Source: Paenibacillus humicola (lineage in GTDB: Bacteria; Bacillota; Bacilli; Paenibacillales; Paenibacillaceae). Taken from it: a stretch of DNA of 64,000 nt. Within the stretch, counting starts at the first letter, position 1, and every line of letters starts with the position of its first letter. The stretch lies in contig NZ_JAQGPL010000001.1 in assembly GCF_028826105.1 (NCBI RefSeq), positions 4,614,501 through 4,678,500 on the forward strand. The letters are read 5' to 3'. The notes under the pieces were generated by a model. It did no database searches. It was not told the origin of the DNA and worked only from the letters and a program-made list of their open reading frames with translations. Positions 18,974-28,117 of the stretch are shown here, one piece after another. Made by a program: the position numbers and the translations under genes.

Positions 18974-19075
18974 TTATTTGAAATAACCCGGATAGTTCGC
19001 TTTCAGCTCGTCCTTCTCCACGATGAACATGTTCAGGTGGCTGCGCATAACCCGCTCGATTGCTGATCGGACATG
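18974..19075 (-). pseudogene. C-terminal remnant of a GntR/FCD regulator
   Basis: On the minus strand a frame ends IERVMRSHLNMFIVEKDELK..NYPGYFK-stop. The intact GntR protein next door ends AEQLMKEHLSQNI...LKQKYPNYFK-stop, so this is the end of a related regulator. The frame runs open for only about 33 codons. The DNA further upstream does not encode a winged helix, and a promoter lies only about 110 bases away. It looks like a gene that lost most of its body but kept promoter, 3' end and terminator. Confidence 0.65.
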
Positions 19076-19180
19076 GCCATGGGCCGCCGCCTACGGCGAA
19101 GCGGGGAACGGAAATGCGTGCTGCCGCACGGATCCGCTCAGCGCTGCCCTCGCTTATATCACTAGTCATATTAAAAAATT

Positions 19181-19209
19181 ATTATAATCGCCGGTTTCCG
19201 CCCGTTCAA
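19181..19209 (-). promoter_or_regulatory. Promoter driving the GntR remnant
   Basis: On the minus strand TTGAAC (19209-19204), 17 bases, TATAAT (19186-19181). It is divergent from the intact GntR gene and lies next to its operator. Confidence 0.65.
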
Positions 19210-19231
19210 TCGATTATTTCGATGTTCCAAA

Positions 19232-19255
19232 CTACCATACTAGTGTGGTAGTATG
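19232..19255. promoter_or_regulatory. Palindromic operator upstream of GntR/uxuA
   Basis: CATACTA-GTGTGG-TAGTATG (19236-19255) is a perfect 7+7 inverted repeat. It overlaps a second one, CTACCA...TGGTAG (19232-19251). It lies 20 bases before the GntR start and covers a possible -10 (CATACT), so autoregulation is likely. Confidence 0.65.
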
Positions 19256-19274
19256 AGGAGAGAGGAGGTGCGTG

Positions 19275-19952
19275 ATGGATTTCACTCTTCGCCCGCAGCA
19301 GCCTTCCGCCAGAGACGCGGTTTATTACAAGCTGAGAGAGCAGATTCTCAGCCTGGAGCTGCCGCCCGGTACTCCGCTTTCGGAGAAAGAAAGCTCGCTC
19401 GCGTTCCAGGTCAGCCGCACGCCCGTCAGGGAAAGCTTCATGCGGCTCGCGCAGGAGGGGCTCGTGCAGGTGCTTCCCCAGCGCGGCACGTATGTCTCCC
19501 TGATCGATACCGAGCTTGTCGAAGAAGCGCGTTTCATGCGGGAACAGCTCGAGAAGTCGGTGATCCGGCTCGCCTGCGAGCATTTTCCGGACGCCTCGCT
19601 GGCCGAGCTGGAGGCCAACCTCCGGGAACAGCGCGAATGCGTCCTGAATCAGGACGACAAACGGATGTTCGAGCTGGACGAAGCGTTTCACCGCACGATT
19701 TTCGACGGATGCCGGAAGCAGAATACTTGGGCCGTCATTCAGCAGATGAATGTGCATTTGAACCGAAGCCGCGTGCTGAGGCTCGCCGTCGACCATCATT
19801 GGAGCAATCTGCAGACGCAGCACGAGCAGATGACGGAGGCCATCAAAACGCACGACGCGGACCGAGCGGAGCAGCTGATGAAGGAGCACCTGAGTCAGAA
19901 CATTGCGGATCTGGCGGTGCTGAAGCAGAAGTATCCGAACTATTTCAAATGA
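19275..19952 (+). CDS. GntR family regulator (FadR/FCD type) of uronate genes
   Basis: 225 residues from the ATG at 19275 (AGGAGG six bases upstream). An N-terminal winged helix (YKLREQILSLELPPGTPLSEKESSLAFQVSRTPVRESFMRLAQEGLV) is followed by an all-helical FCD effector domain, with His and Asp metal-ligand candidates in LDEAFHRTIF and HHWSNLQTQHEQM. FCD regulators sense sugar acids or carboxylates. It stands 22 bases before uxuA, so it most likely controls glucuronate/mannonate catabolism and its own promoter. Confidence 0.92.
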   Translation: MDFTLRPQQPSARDAVYYKLREQILSLELPPGTPLSEKESSLAFQVSRTPVRESFMRLAQEGLVQVLPQRGTYVSLIDTELVEEARFMREQLEKSVIRLACEHFPDASLAELEANLREQRECVLNQDDKRMFELDEAFHRTIFDGCRKQNTWAVIQQMNVHLNRSRVLRLAVDHHWSNLQTQHEQMTEAIKTHDADRAEQLMKEHLSQNIADLAVLKQKYPNYFK

Positions 19953-19974
19953 TAGGTGGAGGGGATTAAAGAAG

Positions 19975-21066
19975 ATGAGAATGACGTTCCGTTGGTTCGG
20001 CGAGGGCAATGATACCGTCTCGCTGGACCAGATCAAACAAATCCCGGGCGTCGAGGGGATCGTATGGGCGCTGCACGACGTTCCTGCCGGGGAAGAATGG
20101 CCGATGGACAAAATTTTGCACATCCGCGATCAAGCGCATCGGGCCGGCTTTCACATCGACGTGGTTGAAAGCGTTAACGTGCATGAGGACATTAAATTGG
20201 GCCTGCCTTCCCGCGACGTCTATATCGACAATTACAAGAAAACGATCGAGAAATTGGGCCAGGTCGGCGTCAAGGTGATCTGCTACAACTTTATGCCGGT
20301 GTTCGACTGGGTGCGCACCGACCTGTTCAAGGAGGCGGCCGACGGCTCGACCGCGCTGTTTTATGAGAAAAGCCGGATCGAGGATGTCGACCCGCTGCGG
20401 CTCGTCGACAAGATCAACGTCAATCCGTCGCTGACGATGCCGGGCTGGGAGCCCGAGCGGATGCAGCATTTGGCCGGCCTGTTCGAAGCTTATAAAGAAG
20501 TGACCGAGGAGCATCTCTGGGACAACCTCGGTTATTTTCTGAAGGAGATCATCCCTGTCGCCGCCAAGCACGGCATCAAAATGGCGATCCATCCGGACGA
20601 TCCGCCGTGGCCGATCTTCGGTCTGCCGCGCATCATGACGAGCCAGGACAATTTCAGAAGGTTTCTCAAGCTGGTCGACAGCCCTTATAATGGAATTACG
20701 TTATGCAGCGGATCGCTCGGCGCCAACACCGGCAACGATATCGTTTCGATGATTCACGAATTTACGGACCGCATTCCGTTCGCCCATATCCGCAACGTGC
20801 GCGTGTTCGACAACGGCGATTTTATCGAAACGTCGCACCGCACCGAGGACGGTACCGTCGATATCGCGGGCATCGTGAAAGCTTATTACGAGACCGGATT
20901 CAACGGTTACGCGCGTCCGGACCACGGGCGGCACATCTGGGAAGAGCAGTGCCGGCCGGGCTACGGCCTGTACGACCGCGCGCTCGGCATCATGTATTTG
21001 TGGGGCTTGTGGGACTCCCTGAAAAGGGTGGAACATAAACAAAGAAAGAAGGTTGTTGCGAAATGA
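19975..21066 (+). CDS. uxuA: Mannonate dehydratase
   Basis: 363 residues, the usual length. It dehydrates D-mannonate to 2-keto-3-deoxygluconate in hexuronate breakdown. Characteristic segments are [17 protein letters not shown] at the start, the metal-ligand stretch [24 protein letters not shown], and FAHIRNVR....[11 protein letters not shown] near the end. All match UxuA enzymes. It needs Mn2+ or Fe2+ and is cytosolic. It is the second gene of GntR-uxuA-SDR and overlaps the SDR gene by four bases. Confidence 0.95.
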   Translation: MRMTFRWFGEGNDTVSLDQIKQIPGVEGIVWALHDVPAGEEWPMDKILHIRDQAHRAGFHIDVVESVNVHEDIKLGLPSRDVYIDNYKKTIEKLGQVGVKVICYNFMPVFDWVRTDLFKEAADGSTALFYEKSRIEDVDPLRLVDKINVNPSLTMPGWEPERMQHLAGLFEAYKEVTEEHLWDNLGYFLKEIIPVAAKHGIKMAIHPDDPPWPIFGLPRIMTSQDNFRRFLKLVDSPYNGITLCSGSLGANTGNDIVSMIHEFTDRIPFAHIRNVRVFDNGDFIETSHRTEDGTVDIAGIVKAYYETGFNGYARPDHGRHIWEEQCRPGYGLYDRALGIMYLWGLWDSLKRVEHKQRKKVVAK

Positions 21067-21917
21067 AACAGCTGCCGAAACACGATGCGCTGCAAGGAAA
21101 AACGGCGGTCATTACCGGAGGCTCCGGCGTCCTGTGCCGGGTCATGGCGCTCGAGCTGGCGCGCCAGGGCGTGCGCGTCGCGATTCTGAACCGCACGCTC
21201 GACAAAGGCATCGCCGTCGCGGACGAAATCAAGGCGGCAGGCGGAACGGCAATCGCCGTCGCCTGCGACGTCACGAACCCGGAAAGCGCGCACGAAGCCG
21301 GGCGCGTCGTGCTGGAGAAGCTCGGGCCGTGCGATATTCTGATCAACGGCGCAGGCGGAAACCATCCGAGCGCCAACACGACGAACGAAATTTTCAAATC
21401 CGAGGATTTGGACAACCCGGACATCACGACGTTTTTCAATTTGAGCGTCGAGGGCTTCCGCAATGTCATGGATCTGAACTTTGTCGGCACCATGATTCCG
21501 ACGCAGGTGTTCGCAAGACAGATGCTGGGCCGCGAAGGCGCCGTCATCCTGAACGTCTCGTCCATGAGCGCCCCGTCGCCGATGACCAAGGTGCCCGCCT
21601 ACAGCGCGGCCAAGGCGGCGATCGAGAACTTCACGCAGTGGCTGGCGGTCCATATGGCCGAAGCGGGCATTCGCGTCAACGCCATCGCGCCGGGCTTCTT
21701 CCTCACCCAGCAGAACCGGCGGCTGCTGCTGAACGAGGACGGCTCCCTGACCGAACGCTCGAACAAAATCATTACGCATACGCCGATGCGGCGTTTCGGC
21801 CAGCCGGAGGATTTGCTCGGCGCGCTGCTGTGGCTCGTCGACAGCACGACGTCCGGCTTCGTCACCGGCACGACCGTTCCGGTCGACGGCGGCTTTCTCT
21901 CTTACGCGGGCGTGTAG
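21063..21917 (+). CDS. SDR oxidoreductase, probable D-mannonate/fructuronate oxidoreductase
   Basis: 284 residues of classical SDR fold: [16 protein letters not shown] nucleotide loop, NGAGGNHPS, Ser of NVSSMSA, and Tyr/Lys in [13 protein letters not shown]. The C-terminal [16 protein letters not shown] is typical of YjmF-like SDRs found beside uxuA. These replace the classical UxuB and interconvert fructuronate and mannonate with NAD(H). The four-base overlap with uxuA supports a shared pathway. The assignment to this reaction rests mainly on context. Confidence 0.85.
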   Translation: MKQLPKHDALQGKTAVITGGSGVLCRVMALELARQGVRVAILNRTLDKGIAVADEIKAAGGTAIAVACDVTNPESAHEAGRVVLEKLGPCDILINGAGGNHPSANTTNEIFKSEDLDNPDITTFFNLSVEGFRNVMDLNFVGTMIPTQVFARQMLGREGAVILNVSSMSAPSPMTKVPAYSAAKAAIENFTQWLAVHMAEAGIRVNAIAPGFFLTQQNRRLLLNEDGSLTERSNKIITHTPMRRFGQPEDLLGALLWLVDSTTSGFVTGTTVPVDGGFLSYAGV

Positions 21918-22088
21918 CTTCCGGGCCGCTTCCCGCCTGGGCCGCTTTGCCAGGGCCGCGTCCGCCGGGGCTGTTGCCGCCTTCGATGGCGCTCGGGTGA
22001 GCTGTTTGGCGGGAAGCGGGAAGAAGCGAACCCGCCGCCGATTGATTTGGAAACGGAGCATCGTCCCGATAAAAAAGTTGAGACAAAG

Positions 22089-22126
22089 AAATGACCGGCG
22101 AGGGAGTTGTCCCTTGCCGGTCATTT
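22089..22126. terminator. Bidirectional terminator after the uxu operon
   Basis: AAATGACCGGCGAGGGA, loop, TCCCTTGCCGGTCATTT: a 17-pair stem with one mismatch, serving both convergent units. Confidence 0.85.
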
Positions 22127-22128
22127 CG

Positions 22129-23742
22129 TCATTTTGCCAGTTCCGTCGGATTCATGCCGGTGAACTTTTTGAACAGCGTGCTGAAATACGGGACGTTCTT
22201 GTAGCCGACACGTTCGGCCACCTCGTAAACGAGCATTTTTTTCTCCAGGAGCAGCTCCTTCGCTTTCTCCATGCGAACCCGGGTCAAATAGTTGTTGAAC
22301 GTATCGCCGGTCACGTTCTTGAAAATATTGGACAAATAGTTGCGCGAAATGGACACCTTGTCGGCAAGCTCGGCGAGCGTAATGTCCTCCGCGAAATTAT
22401 CGTGGATGTACTGCAGCATAAAATCGACCGCCTGCCGGTGCTTGCTGCTGCCCTTCCACTCGCGGCTGTTGCAGATGACCGTCACTTTCTCCTTCAGCCA
22501 GACGGACAGCGCTCCCGGCCGCGTAAGCCCGCCGATTTCGCTCTGGACGTGACGGCCGGGGAACAAATCGTCGAGCACGATGCCGACCTCGTACAGACTG
22601 TAGGCGATGACGCCCCACAGCTCGCCCGCCAGCATCTGCAGATCGGCCGGCGCCGTCAGGCCCTCCCGCTCCTGCCGTTCCAAATAATCCGCAATGATTT
22701 CGTGAGCGAGCGCTTCCTGGCCCGCCTTAATGGCGCCTGCCAGCTCCTGGTAAAATTTCACCGGCCTGGCGAGCGTCGCCCGCCGTCCGCCTTCCGGCAG
22801 CGTATACAGATCGTAGCCTTTGACTGCCGCCCGCTCCTTCAGCTCGATCGCCCGGAACGCTTCCTCCGTCGAATCGGGAATGTCGCGCCAGCTGCCCTTC
22901 AGGCTGCCGAGGCCGACATGGATCGTCAGCTTCAGGAAGCTTCTTGCGCTGTCGATGAGCGCGGCGCCGAGCTGCCGCAGCCGCATGCGCAGCTCCTCCC
23001 CATCCGCGTCGTCCGGGGCGGGATGGAGGACGAGCGCGGAGCGGGTTCCGTACAGCTCCGTATATTCGGCTGACGGAAAAATGTCGGCGGCCAGTTCAAG
23101 CGCGATGTTGCTAAGCGCAAAGCGGTACAAATTCATATCCGATAGCGACATTTCTTCGACGCGGGCATCGCGCACGATTTCGATGCCAACCACGACATGC
23201 CGCACGCCCAGCCAGAAGCGAAACGGCTCGGGAAGCAGGTTTTCCTGCTTGTACGAGACATCCAGCGTGCCGGAAACGGCCGATTTCACCCATTCCTTCT
23301 CAATAAACGGCTGGTACAGCCGCAGCTTCTCCTCCAGCTCGTTCCGCTCCATCCGCTTCGCGTCCTCTTCCTCCATGAGCGCAAGCGTCTGGCCGAGCAC
23401 CGTTTTCAAGGTCGGGAGACTGACCGGTTTGGATAAATAATCGGTCACGTTCAGCCGCAGCGCCTGACGGGCGTATTCGAAATCCGAATACCCGCTTAAA
23501 ATGACGATTTTTCCCTGAAAATCGAGGTCTCGCAGCCTCTCGATCATATCAAGGCCGTTCATGACCGGCATATAAATGTCCGTAATGATCAAATCCGGGC
23601 GCGTCTCGCGGACCAGCCGGAGGCCGTCCTCGCCGTTCATCGCCTCTCCCGCCCATTCTGCACGAAGCTCTTCCCATGGAATCGCCATCTTCATTCCCTG
23701 AAGAACCTGCCGATCGTCATCGATGATTGCGATTTTCCACAT
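22129..23742 (-). CDS. Response regulator, YesN/AraC type
   Basis: 537 residues from the ATG at 23742 (GAAGGAGG eight bases upstream). A receiver domain (IIDDD, phosphoacceptor Asp about residue 55 in LIITDIYMPVMNGL, Lys in YLSKP) is joined by a long variable middle to a C-terminal AraC double helix-turn-helix (ITLAELADKVSISRNYLSNIFKNVTG..YEVAERVGYKNVPYFSTLFKKFTGMNPTELAK). It is the partner of the histidine kinase at 25390-27141 and probably activates the sugar transporter genes. The binding-protein gene lies between the two. Confidence 0.93.
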   Translation of the reverse strand: MWKIAIIDDDRQVLQGMKMAIPWEELRAEWAGEAMNGEDGLRLVRETRPDLIITDIYMPVMNGLDMIERLRDLDFQGKIVILSGYSDFEYARQALRLNVTDYLSKPVSLPTLKTVLGQTLALMEEEDAKRMERNELEEKLRLYQPFIEKEWVKSAVSGTLDVSYKQENLLPEPFRFWLGVRHVVVGIEIVRDARVEEMSLSDMNLYRFALSNIALELAADIFPSAEYTELYGTRSALVLHPAPDDADGEELRMRLRQLGAALIDSARSFLKLTIHVGLGSLKGSWRDIPDSTEEAFRAIELKERAAVKGYDLYTLPEGGRRATLARPVKFYQELAGAIKAGQEALAHEIIADYLERQEREGLTAPADLQMLAGELWGVIAYSLYEVGIVLDDLFPGRHVQSEIGGLTRPGALSVWLKEKVTVICNSREWKGSSKHRQAVDFMLQYIHDNFAEDITLAELADKVSISRNYLSNIFKNVTGDTFNNYLTRVRMEKAKELLLEKKMLVYEVAERVGYKNVPYFSTLFKKFTGMNPTELAK

Positions 23743-23794
23743 GCTCCGGTCCTCCTTCGGTGTCTGTTCCCGGTGTGCGCCCGGCAACCAAGAT

Positions 23795-23821
23795 GCCCGG
23801 CAGCGAAAACCGCTGCCGGGC
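23795..23821 (-). terminator. Stem-loop between binding-protein and response-regulator genes
   Basis: GCCCGGCAGCG and CGCTGCCGGGC form a perfect 11-pair stem with a 5-base loop. There is no real T-run, so it may stabilise or partly terminate the binding-protein mRNA. Confidence 0.5.
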
Positions 23822-23956
23822 TTATTACGTGGAATGCTATGCAAATGCTTTCGCGGTCCTGCGTTCCGCCGCGGCCTTCGCGTGCCGGCGGGGGCGCCGG
23901 CGCTCCTGCGTCTGCAGGATGAACGCCCAGTCAATCCTGCGGGCACCTAAAGCCGC

Positions 23957-25300
23957 TTAGCTTTCGTAGTCCTTGGCCGCGTTCTTCAGCTCGTCAAACG
24001 CTCCCTGCGGCGTTTTCTTGCCGAAGCTGAGCTCGTCCCGGACCAGCAGCCAATCCTTGTCGATCCAGTTCGTCCAGCCCGGAGCGCCCGGCGACCACTG
24101 CTGGCCGTCCGGCAGCGTGGCGTTGTACATGTCGATGCCGGCTTTGTCCGCCGCGCTGAGCGTCGGCTGGAGCGCCTTGGCGACATCATTGTTGACCGGA
24201 ACGCCGCGGCTCGTACCGAGTATTTTACCCGCATCGGGGTCGTTAATGAACCAGTTGATGAATTTCTCCGCTTCTGCCGCGTTCTTGGACGTCGGCGAAA
24301 CGGCGAAGAACATCGAAGGCTTCAGCCAGCCGCCGGCCTGCGCGGCGCGCGGCATCGTGACGAGCGCGTACGCGCCCGGCTTGATGCTGTCCCAGCTGAC
24401 CAGGTTGTTCGAGAAGCTGAGGCGGAAAATGATCGTTCCTTTCACCATCAGGTCGCCTGTCGGATCGAGCTCCTTGTCCGAGGCGTTGACGTCAGCCGGC
24501 GGCACAACGCCTTCCTGGCGCAGCTTCTGCCATTCGGTCGCCCACGCGATGAACGTCGCCTGGTCCAGATTGAATTTACCGTCGTCCGTAATGATTTGCC
24601 CTTTGCCCTGCGCATACTGATACGCGCTGTAAGCAAAGTAGTCGCCGGCATAATCCTTCGTCGCATACTGGTTTTTGCCAAGCTTCGACTTGATCTGCTC
24701 CATCAGCTTGAAGAAATCGTCCCACGTCCAGCCGTTCTTCGGAGCGGGAACGCCCAGCTTGTCGAGCGCGGCTTTGTCATAGATCATGCCTTCCGCGACG
24801 GAGCCGAGCGGAATGCCGTATTGTTTGCCGCCGACATTCCCGACGGCGGTTACTTTCTTATCGACCTTCGACAGGTCAATCGCCTGCGTCAGGTCCAGCA
24901 TTTGGCCGCGCTGCGCCCAATCGGCGACCCAGCCCGGATCGAGCGTGAAAATATCCGGCGCGTTTTTCGCCGCCGCCTGCGTGGACAGCTTGTCCAGATA
25001 ACCGTCCATGCCCGAATATTCCGGCTCGAACGTTACGTTCGGATGCAGCTTCGTATACGCGTTCAGCGCGTTAAGCGTCGCTTCGTGACGCTGCTGGGAA
25101 CCCCACCACATAATGCGCAGCTTGACGTTTTGCGCGGATCCGCCGTCTGTCGTCTGCGCGGAATTCCCGCCGCCTGCGTCCGACGAGCCGCCGCCGTTGC
25201 TGCTGCCGCTGCCGCCGCCGCATGCCGCCAAGGAGAAGGCAAGCGCCGCCGTCGCCGTCAGACCGGCCATTCGTTTCCAAAAAACCATCCCTTTGTTCAT
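23957..25300 (-). CDS. Extracellular sugar-binding lipoprotein of an ABC importer
   Basis: 447 residues from ATG 25300 (25288 is also possible; TTG 25315 lies within a likely cre site). The lipoprotein signal ends SLAACGGG, followed by a Gly/Ser-rich linker. The body is a cluster-1 solute-binding protein: LRIMWWGSQQRHEATLNALNAYTKLHPNVTFEPEYS at the start, NAPDIFTLDPGWVADWAQRG, and EKFINWFINDPDAGKILGTSRGVPVN late. It captures an oligosaccharide outside the cell for the permeases at 27278-29103. It sits between kinase and regulator genes. Confidence 0.93.
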   Translation of the reverse strand: MNKGMVFWKRMAGLTATAALAFSLAACGGGSGSSNGGGSSDAGGGNSAQTTDGGSAQNVKLRIMWWGSQQRHEATLNALNAYTKLHPNVTFEPEYSGMDGYLDKLSTQAAAKNAPDIFTLDPGWVADWAQRGQMLDLTQAIDLSKVDKKVTAVGNVGGKQYGIPLGSVAEGMIYDKAALDKLGVPAPKNGWTWDDFFKLMEQIKSKLGKNQYATKDYAGDYFAYSAYQYAQGKGQIITDDGKFNLDQATFIAWATEWQKLRQEGVVPPADVNASDKELDPTGDLMVKGTIIFRLSFSNNLVSWDSIKPGAYALVTMPRAAQAGGWLKPSMFFAVSPTSKNAAEAEKFINWFINDPDAGKILGTSRGVPVNNDVAKALQPTLSAADKAGIDMYNATLPDGQQWSPGAPGWTNWIDKDWLLVRDELSFGKKTPQGAFDELKNAAKDYES

Positions 25301-25310
25301 CTCCCTTAGA

Positions 25311-25324
25311 TGCAATCGTTTTCT
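25311..25324 (-). promoter_or_regulatory. Putative CcpA cre site before the binding-protein gene
   Basis: The minus strand reads AGAAAACGATTGCA, matching the consensus WGWAARCGYTWWCA at 12 of 14 positions. It lies 11-24 bases before the ATG, so catabolite repression of uptake is plausible. Confidence 0.5.
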
Positions 25325-25389
25325 ACTCGTTTATCGTATCAAGCGGGAGGGACCGGTTATAGGAGAGAAATGCACAATTTATTTTAATA

Positions 25390-27141
25390 TTATCCGATCC
25401 CCGCTTCCTTGGCTGCGGTTCCGGGCTTCTCGGCCAGCAGCGGCAGGACGATCTCGGCGCTCGTTCCTCCTCCTTCGCGCGGGCCAATCCGGACGCCGTA
25501 TTCGCCGCCGAAATAGGCCGCGATCCGTTCCTTTACGTTGCGGATGCCGTAGCCGCCGGTTTTCCGCCTCGGCGTCAATCCGGCGCCGCCCCGCAGACCG
25601 GCCCCGTCGTCGTCGACGGTAATCCGCAGCCTCGTGTCGGCGGCCGCGATCCGGATCTCGATCCGCCCCCGCTCGCGCAGATGAAAGCCGTGCACGACCG
25701 CATTTTCCACAAAAGGCTGCAAAATCATTTTCGGCATGTACAGCTCCATCAGCTCTTCCGGCGCTTCGATCGCATATTCGATCGACGGCCCGCCGCGAAG
25801 CTGCTGAATCTCGATGTAGCACGTCAGCTGCTCGATTTCCTCCGCGATCGTGATGAAGGTTTCGCCTTTGGAGAGCCCGATCCGGAACATGCGGCCCATC
25901 AGCTCGAGAATGCGGCTCATCTCGCTCTGCCCGGCCTTGATGGCCATCCAGTTGAGCTGGTCAAGCGTATTATACAGGAAATGCGGGTTAATATTCGCCT
26001 GCAGCGCCTCGATCTCCGCCCTGCGCTGCTGCTCGTGGCGGATGCGCAAGGAATGGATCAGTTCTTCGATCCGCTCGTTCTGCTTCCGGTAACCGGAGAA
26101 CAAATAGCCGAACTCGTTCTCGTAATCGAGCGGCAGCTCCTCGTTCCGTCCGTCCAGCGAATAACGGTTCATTGCGGTCACCAGCTTCTTGATCGGCTTC
26201 GTAAACTGCCGGCTGAGCATCAGCGTCACGCCGAGCGTGAGCAGGATCGCGGCGGCGCCGATGGCGGCGATGGCCGCCGCAAGCCGCAGGCTGCCCTTCG
26301 TAATCTGCGACCAAGGGGTAATTTCGACCATCGTCCAGTCCGAATCCGGAATGCGGGAATAGACGAGCAGCAGGCCCGAATCGCCGCTGTGCTCATGGAT
26401 CCGGAATACGCCGGAGCTTCCCGTCATCTCGCTTTTCCAGCGGGTCCACTCCGCCGCCGTCGGCACGGTGCCGATTTTGAGCAGCGGGCGGCCGAAGCCG
26501 TCCAGCATCATCCGGCTCGCGTCGGCCGAACGTCCGCCCAGCATATCCTTTAGCGTATCCGCCTTGACATGGATGACCAAATAGCCGAGCAGCCTGTTGT
26601 TGTAGACGATCGACCGCGCAAAGCTGAGTACGGGGACGTCGCCCTGGAACGCATGGATCAAATATTCGTCGGACCAGCCGGAATCGCTCCGGCGGACCGC
26701 GTCGAACCAGCGCTGGCTGTAAGCTTCCTTCAGCGGATGGAACTGGATGTAGCTCTGCGAATCGCCGTACAGCGGGTTGTTCATGTACAGATCGATCCCC
26801 TGGATCAGCGGGATGGAATAGGTCAAGCTGGACAGCGACTGCTGAACGTCCCGGAAATTTTTGAAGCGCAGAAATTCGTCCGAGTCTGTCAGAAAGGAGG
26901 TCAGTTTATTGTCGCGCGAGGTGGACAGCGAGATCTGTTCGATCGTCAGAAGCCGGGACGCGATCTCGTTGTTGAGCTCGTCCAGCAGGTTCCGCTGGTT
27001 GACGGACGTCGTCTCCGCCAGCTCCTTCGAGGACAGGCCGTAGCCCGTCAAGGCCGTCGCCGCCAAAATGGCGATGATCAGCACGGCGAAGCTGCCGAAA
27101 AACAAATAATCGACGCGGTATTTTTTAAACGGATTTTTCAT
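25390..27141 (-). CDS. Sensor histidine kinase, YesM type
   Basis: 583 residues. Two membrane helices (about 12-34 and 290-312) flank an extracellular sensing domain of the Cache kind. A HAMP linker follows, then His_kinase with the phosphoacceptor in NINPHFLYNTLDQLNWM (about residue 385), then an HATPase domain with MILQPFVENAVVHGF and a DDDGAGL box. It phosphorylates the response regulator encoded downstream in response to an external sugar or to the loaded binding protein. ATG at 27141 has GGAGGGG upstream. Confidence 0.93.
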   Translation of the reverse strand: MKNPFKKYRVDYLFFGSFAVLIIAILAATALTGYGLSSKELAETTSVNQRNLLDELNNEIASRLLTIEQISLSTSRDNKLTSFLTDSDEFLRFKNFRDVQQSLSSLTYSIPLIQGIDLYMNNPLYGDSQSYIQFHPLKEAYSQRWFDAVRRSDSGWSDEYLIHAFQGDVPVLSFARSIVYNNRLLGYLVIHVKADTLKDMLGGRSADASRMMLDGFGRPLLKIGTVPTAAEWTRWKSEMTGSSGVFRIHEHSGDSGLLLVYSRIPDSDWTMVEITPWSQITKGSLRLAAAIAAIGAAAILLTLGVTLMLSRQFTKPIKKLVTAMNRYSLDGRNEELPLDYENEFGYLFSGYRKQNERIEELIHSLRIRHEQQRRAEIEALQANINPHFLYNTLDQLNWMAIKAGQSEMSRILELMGRMFRIGLSKGETFITIAEEIEQLTCYIEIQQLRGGPSIEYAIEAPEELMELYMPKMILQPFVENAVVHGFHLRERGRIEIRIAAADTRLRITVDDDGAGLRGGAGLTPRRKTGGYGIRNVKERIAAYFGGEYGVRIGPREGGGTSAEIVLPLLAEKPGTAAKEAGIG

Positions 27142-27226
27142 CGACGCCGCTTCCCCTCCTGAAAACGATCACCCTAAAATCGCACGTAATCGACGACCGC
27201 CTTCCCCTTTCGGTCCCTTCAAACAG

Positions 27227-27257
27227 CAAAAAAGCAACGAAATTCGTCGCTTTTTGC
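27227..27257 (-). terminator. Terminator after the AmyC-type permease
   Basis: AAAAAGCGACGAA and TTCGTTGCTTTTTT pair on the minus strand and end in a T-run, separating transporter and two-component units. Confidence 0.8.
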
Positions 27258-27277
27258 CGAATCTTGTATTCAGTGTA

Positions 27278-28117
27278 TTACTTTATGCCCGTCGTCGCAA
27301 CGCCTTCCACCAATTGCTTCTGCGCGAAAGCGAATACGAGCGTCGCCGGAATGATGGACACGAGCGACATCGCGAGCATTTGCCCCCACTGCTGGGCCGA
27401 CTCGGAGTCGTTAAACATTTTGAGCGCAAGGCCGATCGTATATTTGTCCACCGAGTTGATATACAGCAGCTGGCCGAGGAAGTCGTCCCAGTTCCACAGG
27501 AAGCAGAAAATCATGACCGTGACGATCGCCGGCTTCGTGAGCGGCATGATGACGCGCCTATAAATGCCGAACCACGAGCATCCGTCCATTTTCGCCGCCT
27601 CGTCAAGCTCCTTCGGTACCCCGCGGATAAACTGGACAAGCAGGAAGACGAAGAACGTTCCGCCCGCGCCGCTCGCCAGCAGGTGGGGTACGTAAAACGG
27701 CAAATACGTGTTGACCCAGCCGAACTGGTAAAACATCGCATACTGGGGGATAATAAGCACCTGCGACGGCAGCATCAGCGTCAGCATCAGGATCGAGAAC
27801 CAGAAATTTTTCAGCGGAAAATCGAGCCGGGCGAAGCCGAACGCCACCAGCGTACAGGCGATGAGCGTCGTCGCCAGCACCCCGATTTCCAGCAGGAACG
27901 TGTTGGCGTAGAAATCGGTAAACGAATGCCCCGGGATTGCGGTCCAGCCGTCGATGTAATTGCGCCACAGCGGACTCTTGGGGAATATGTTCGGCGAGCT
28001 GAGCTCCGCGTTCGACTTCAGCGATGCCCCGATCCACCAGATAACCGGATACATCATGAGCAGGCTGAACAGGATCATCAGCACGTGACGGACCGCGCCT
28101 CTTGCGCTTGACGTCAT
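27278..28117 (-). CDS. Carbohydrate ABC permease, MalG/AmyC type
   Basis: 279 residues from the ATG at 28117, which overlaps the preceding stop (ATGA). Six membrane helices. The EAA loop reads ELDEAAKMDGCSWFGIYRRVIMPLTKPAIVT, the ATPase-coupling motif. It forms the inner-membrane channel with the next upstream permease. No ATPase gene is nearby, as is usual for this group, which share an MsmX-like ATPase encoded elsewhere. Confidence 0.93.
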   Translation of the reverse strand: MTSSARGAVRHVLMILFSLLMMYPVIWWIGASLKSNAELSSPNIFPKSPLWRNYIDGWTAIPGHSFTDFYANTFLLEIGVLATTLIACTLVAFGFARLDFPLKNFWFSILMLTLMLPSQVLIIPQYAMFYQFGWVNTYLPFYVPHLLASGAGGTFFVFLLVQFIRGVPKELDEAAKMDGCSWFGIYRRVIMPLTKPAIVTVMIFCFLWNWDDFLGQLLYINSVDKYTIGLALKMFNDSESAQQWGQMLAMSLVSIIPATLVFAFAQKQLVEGVATTGIK

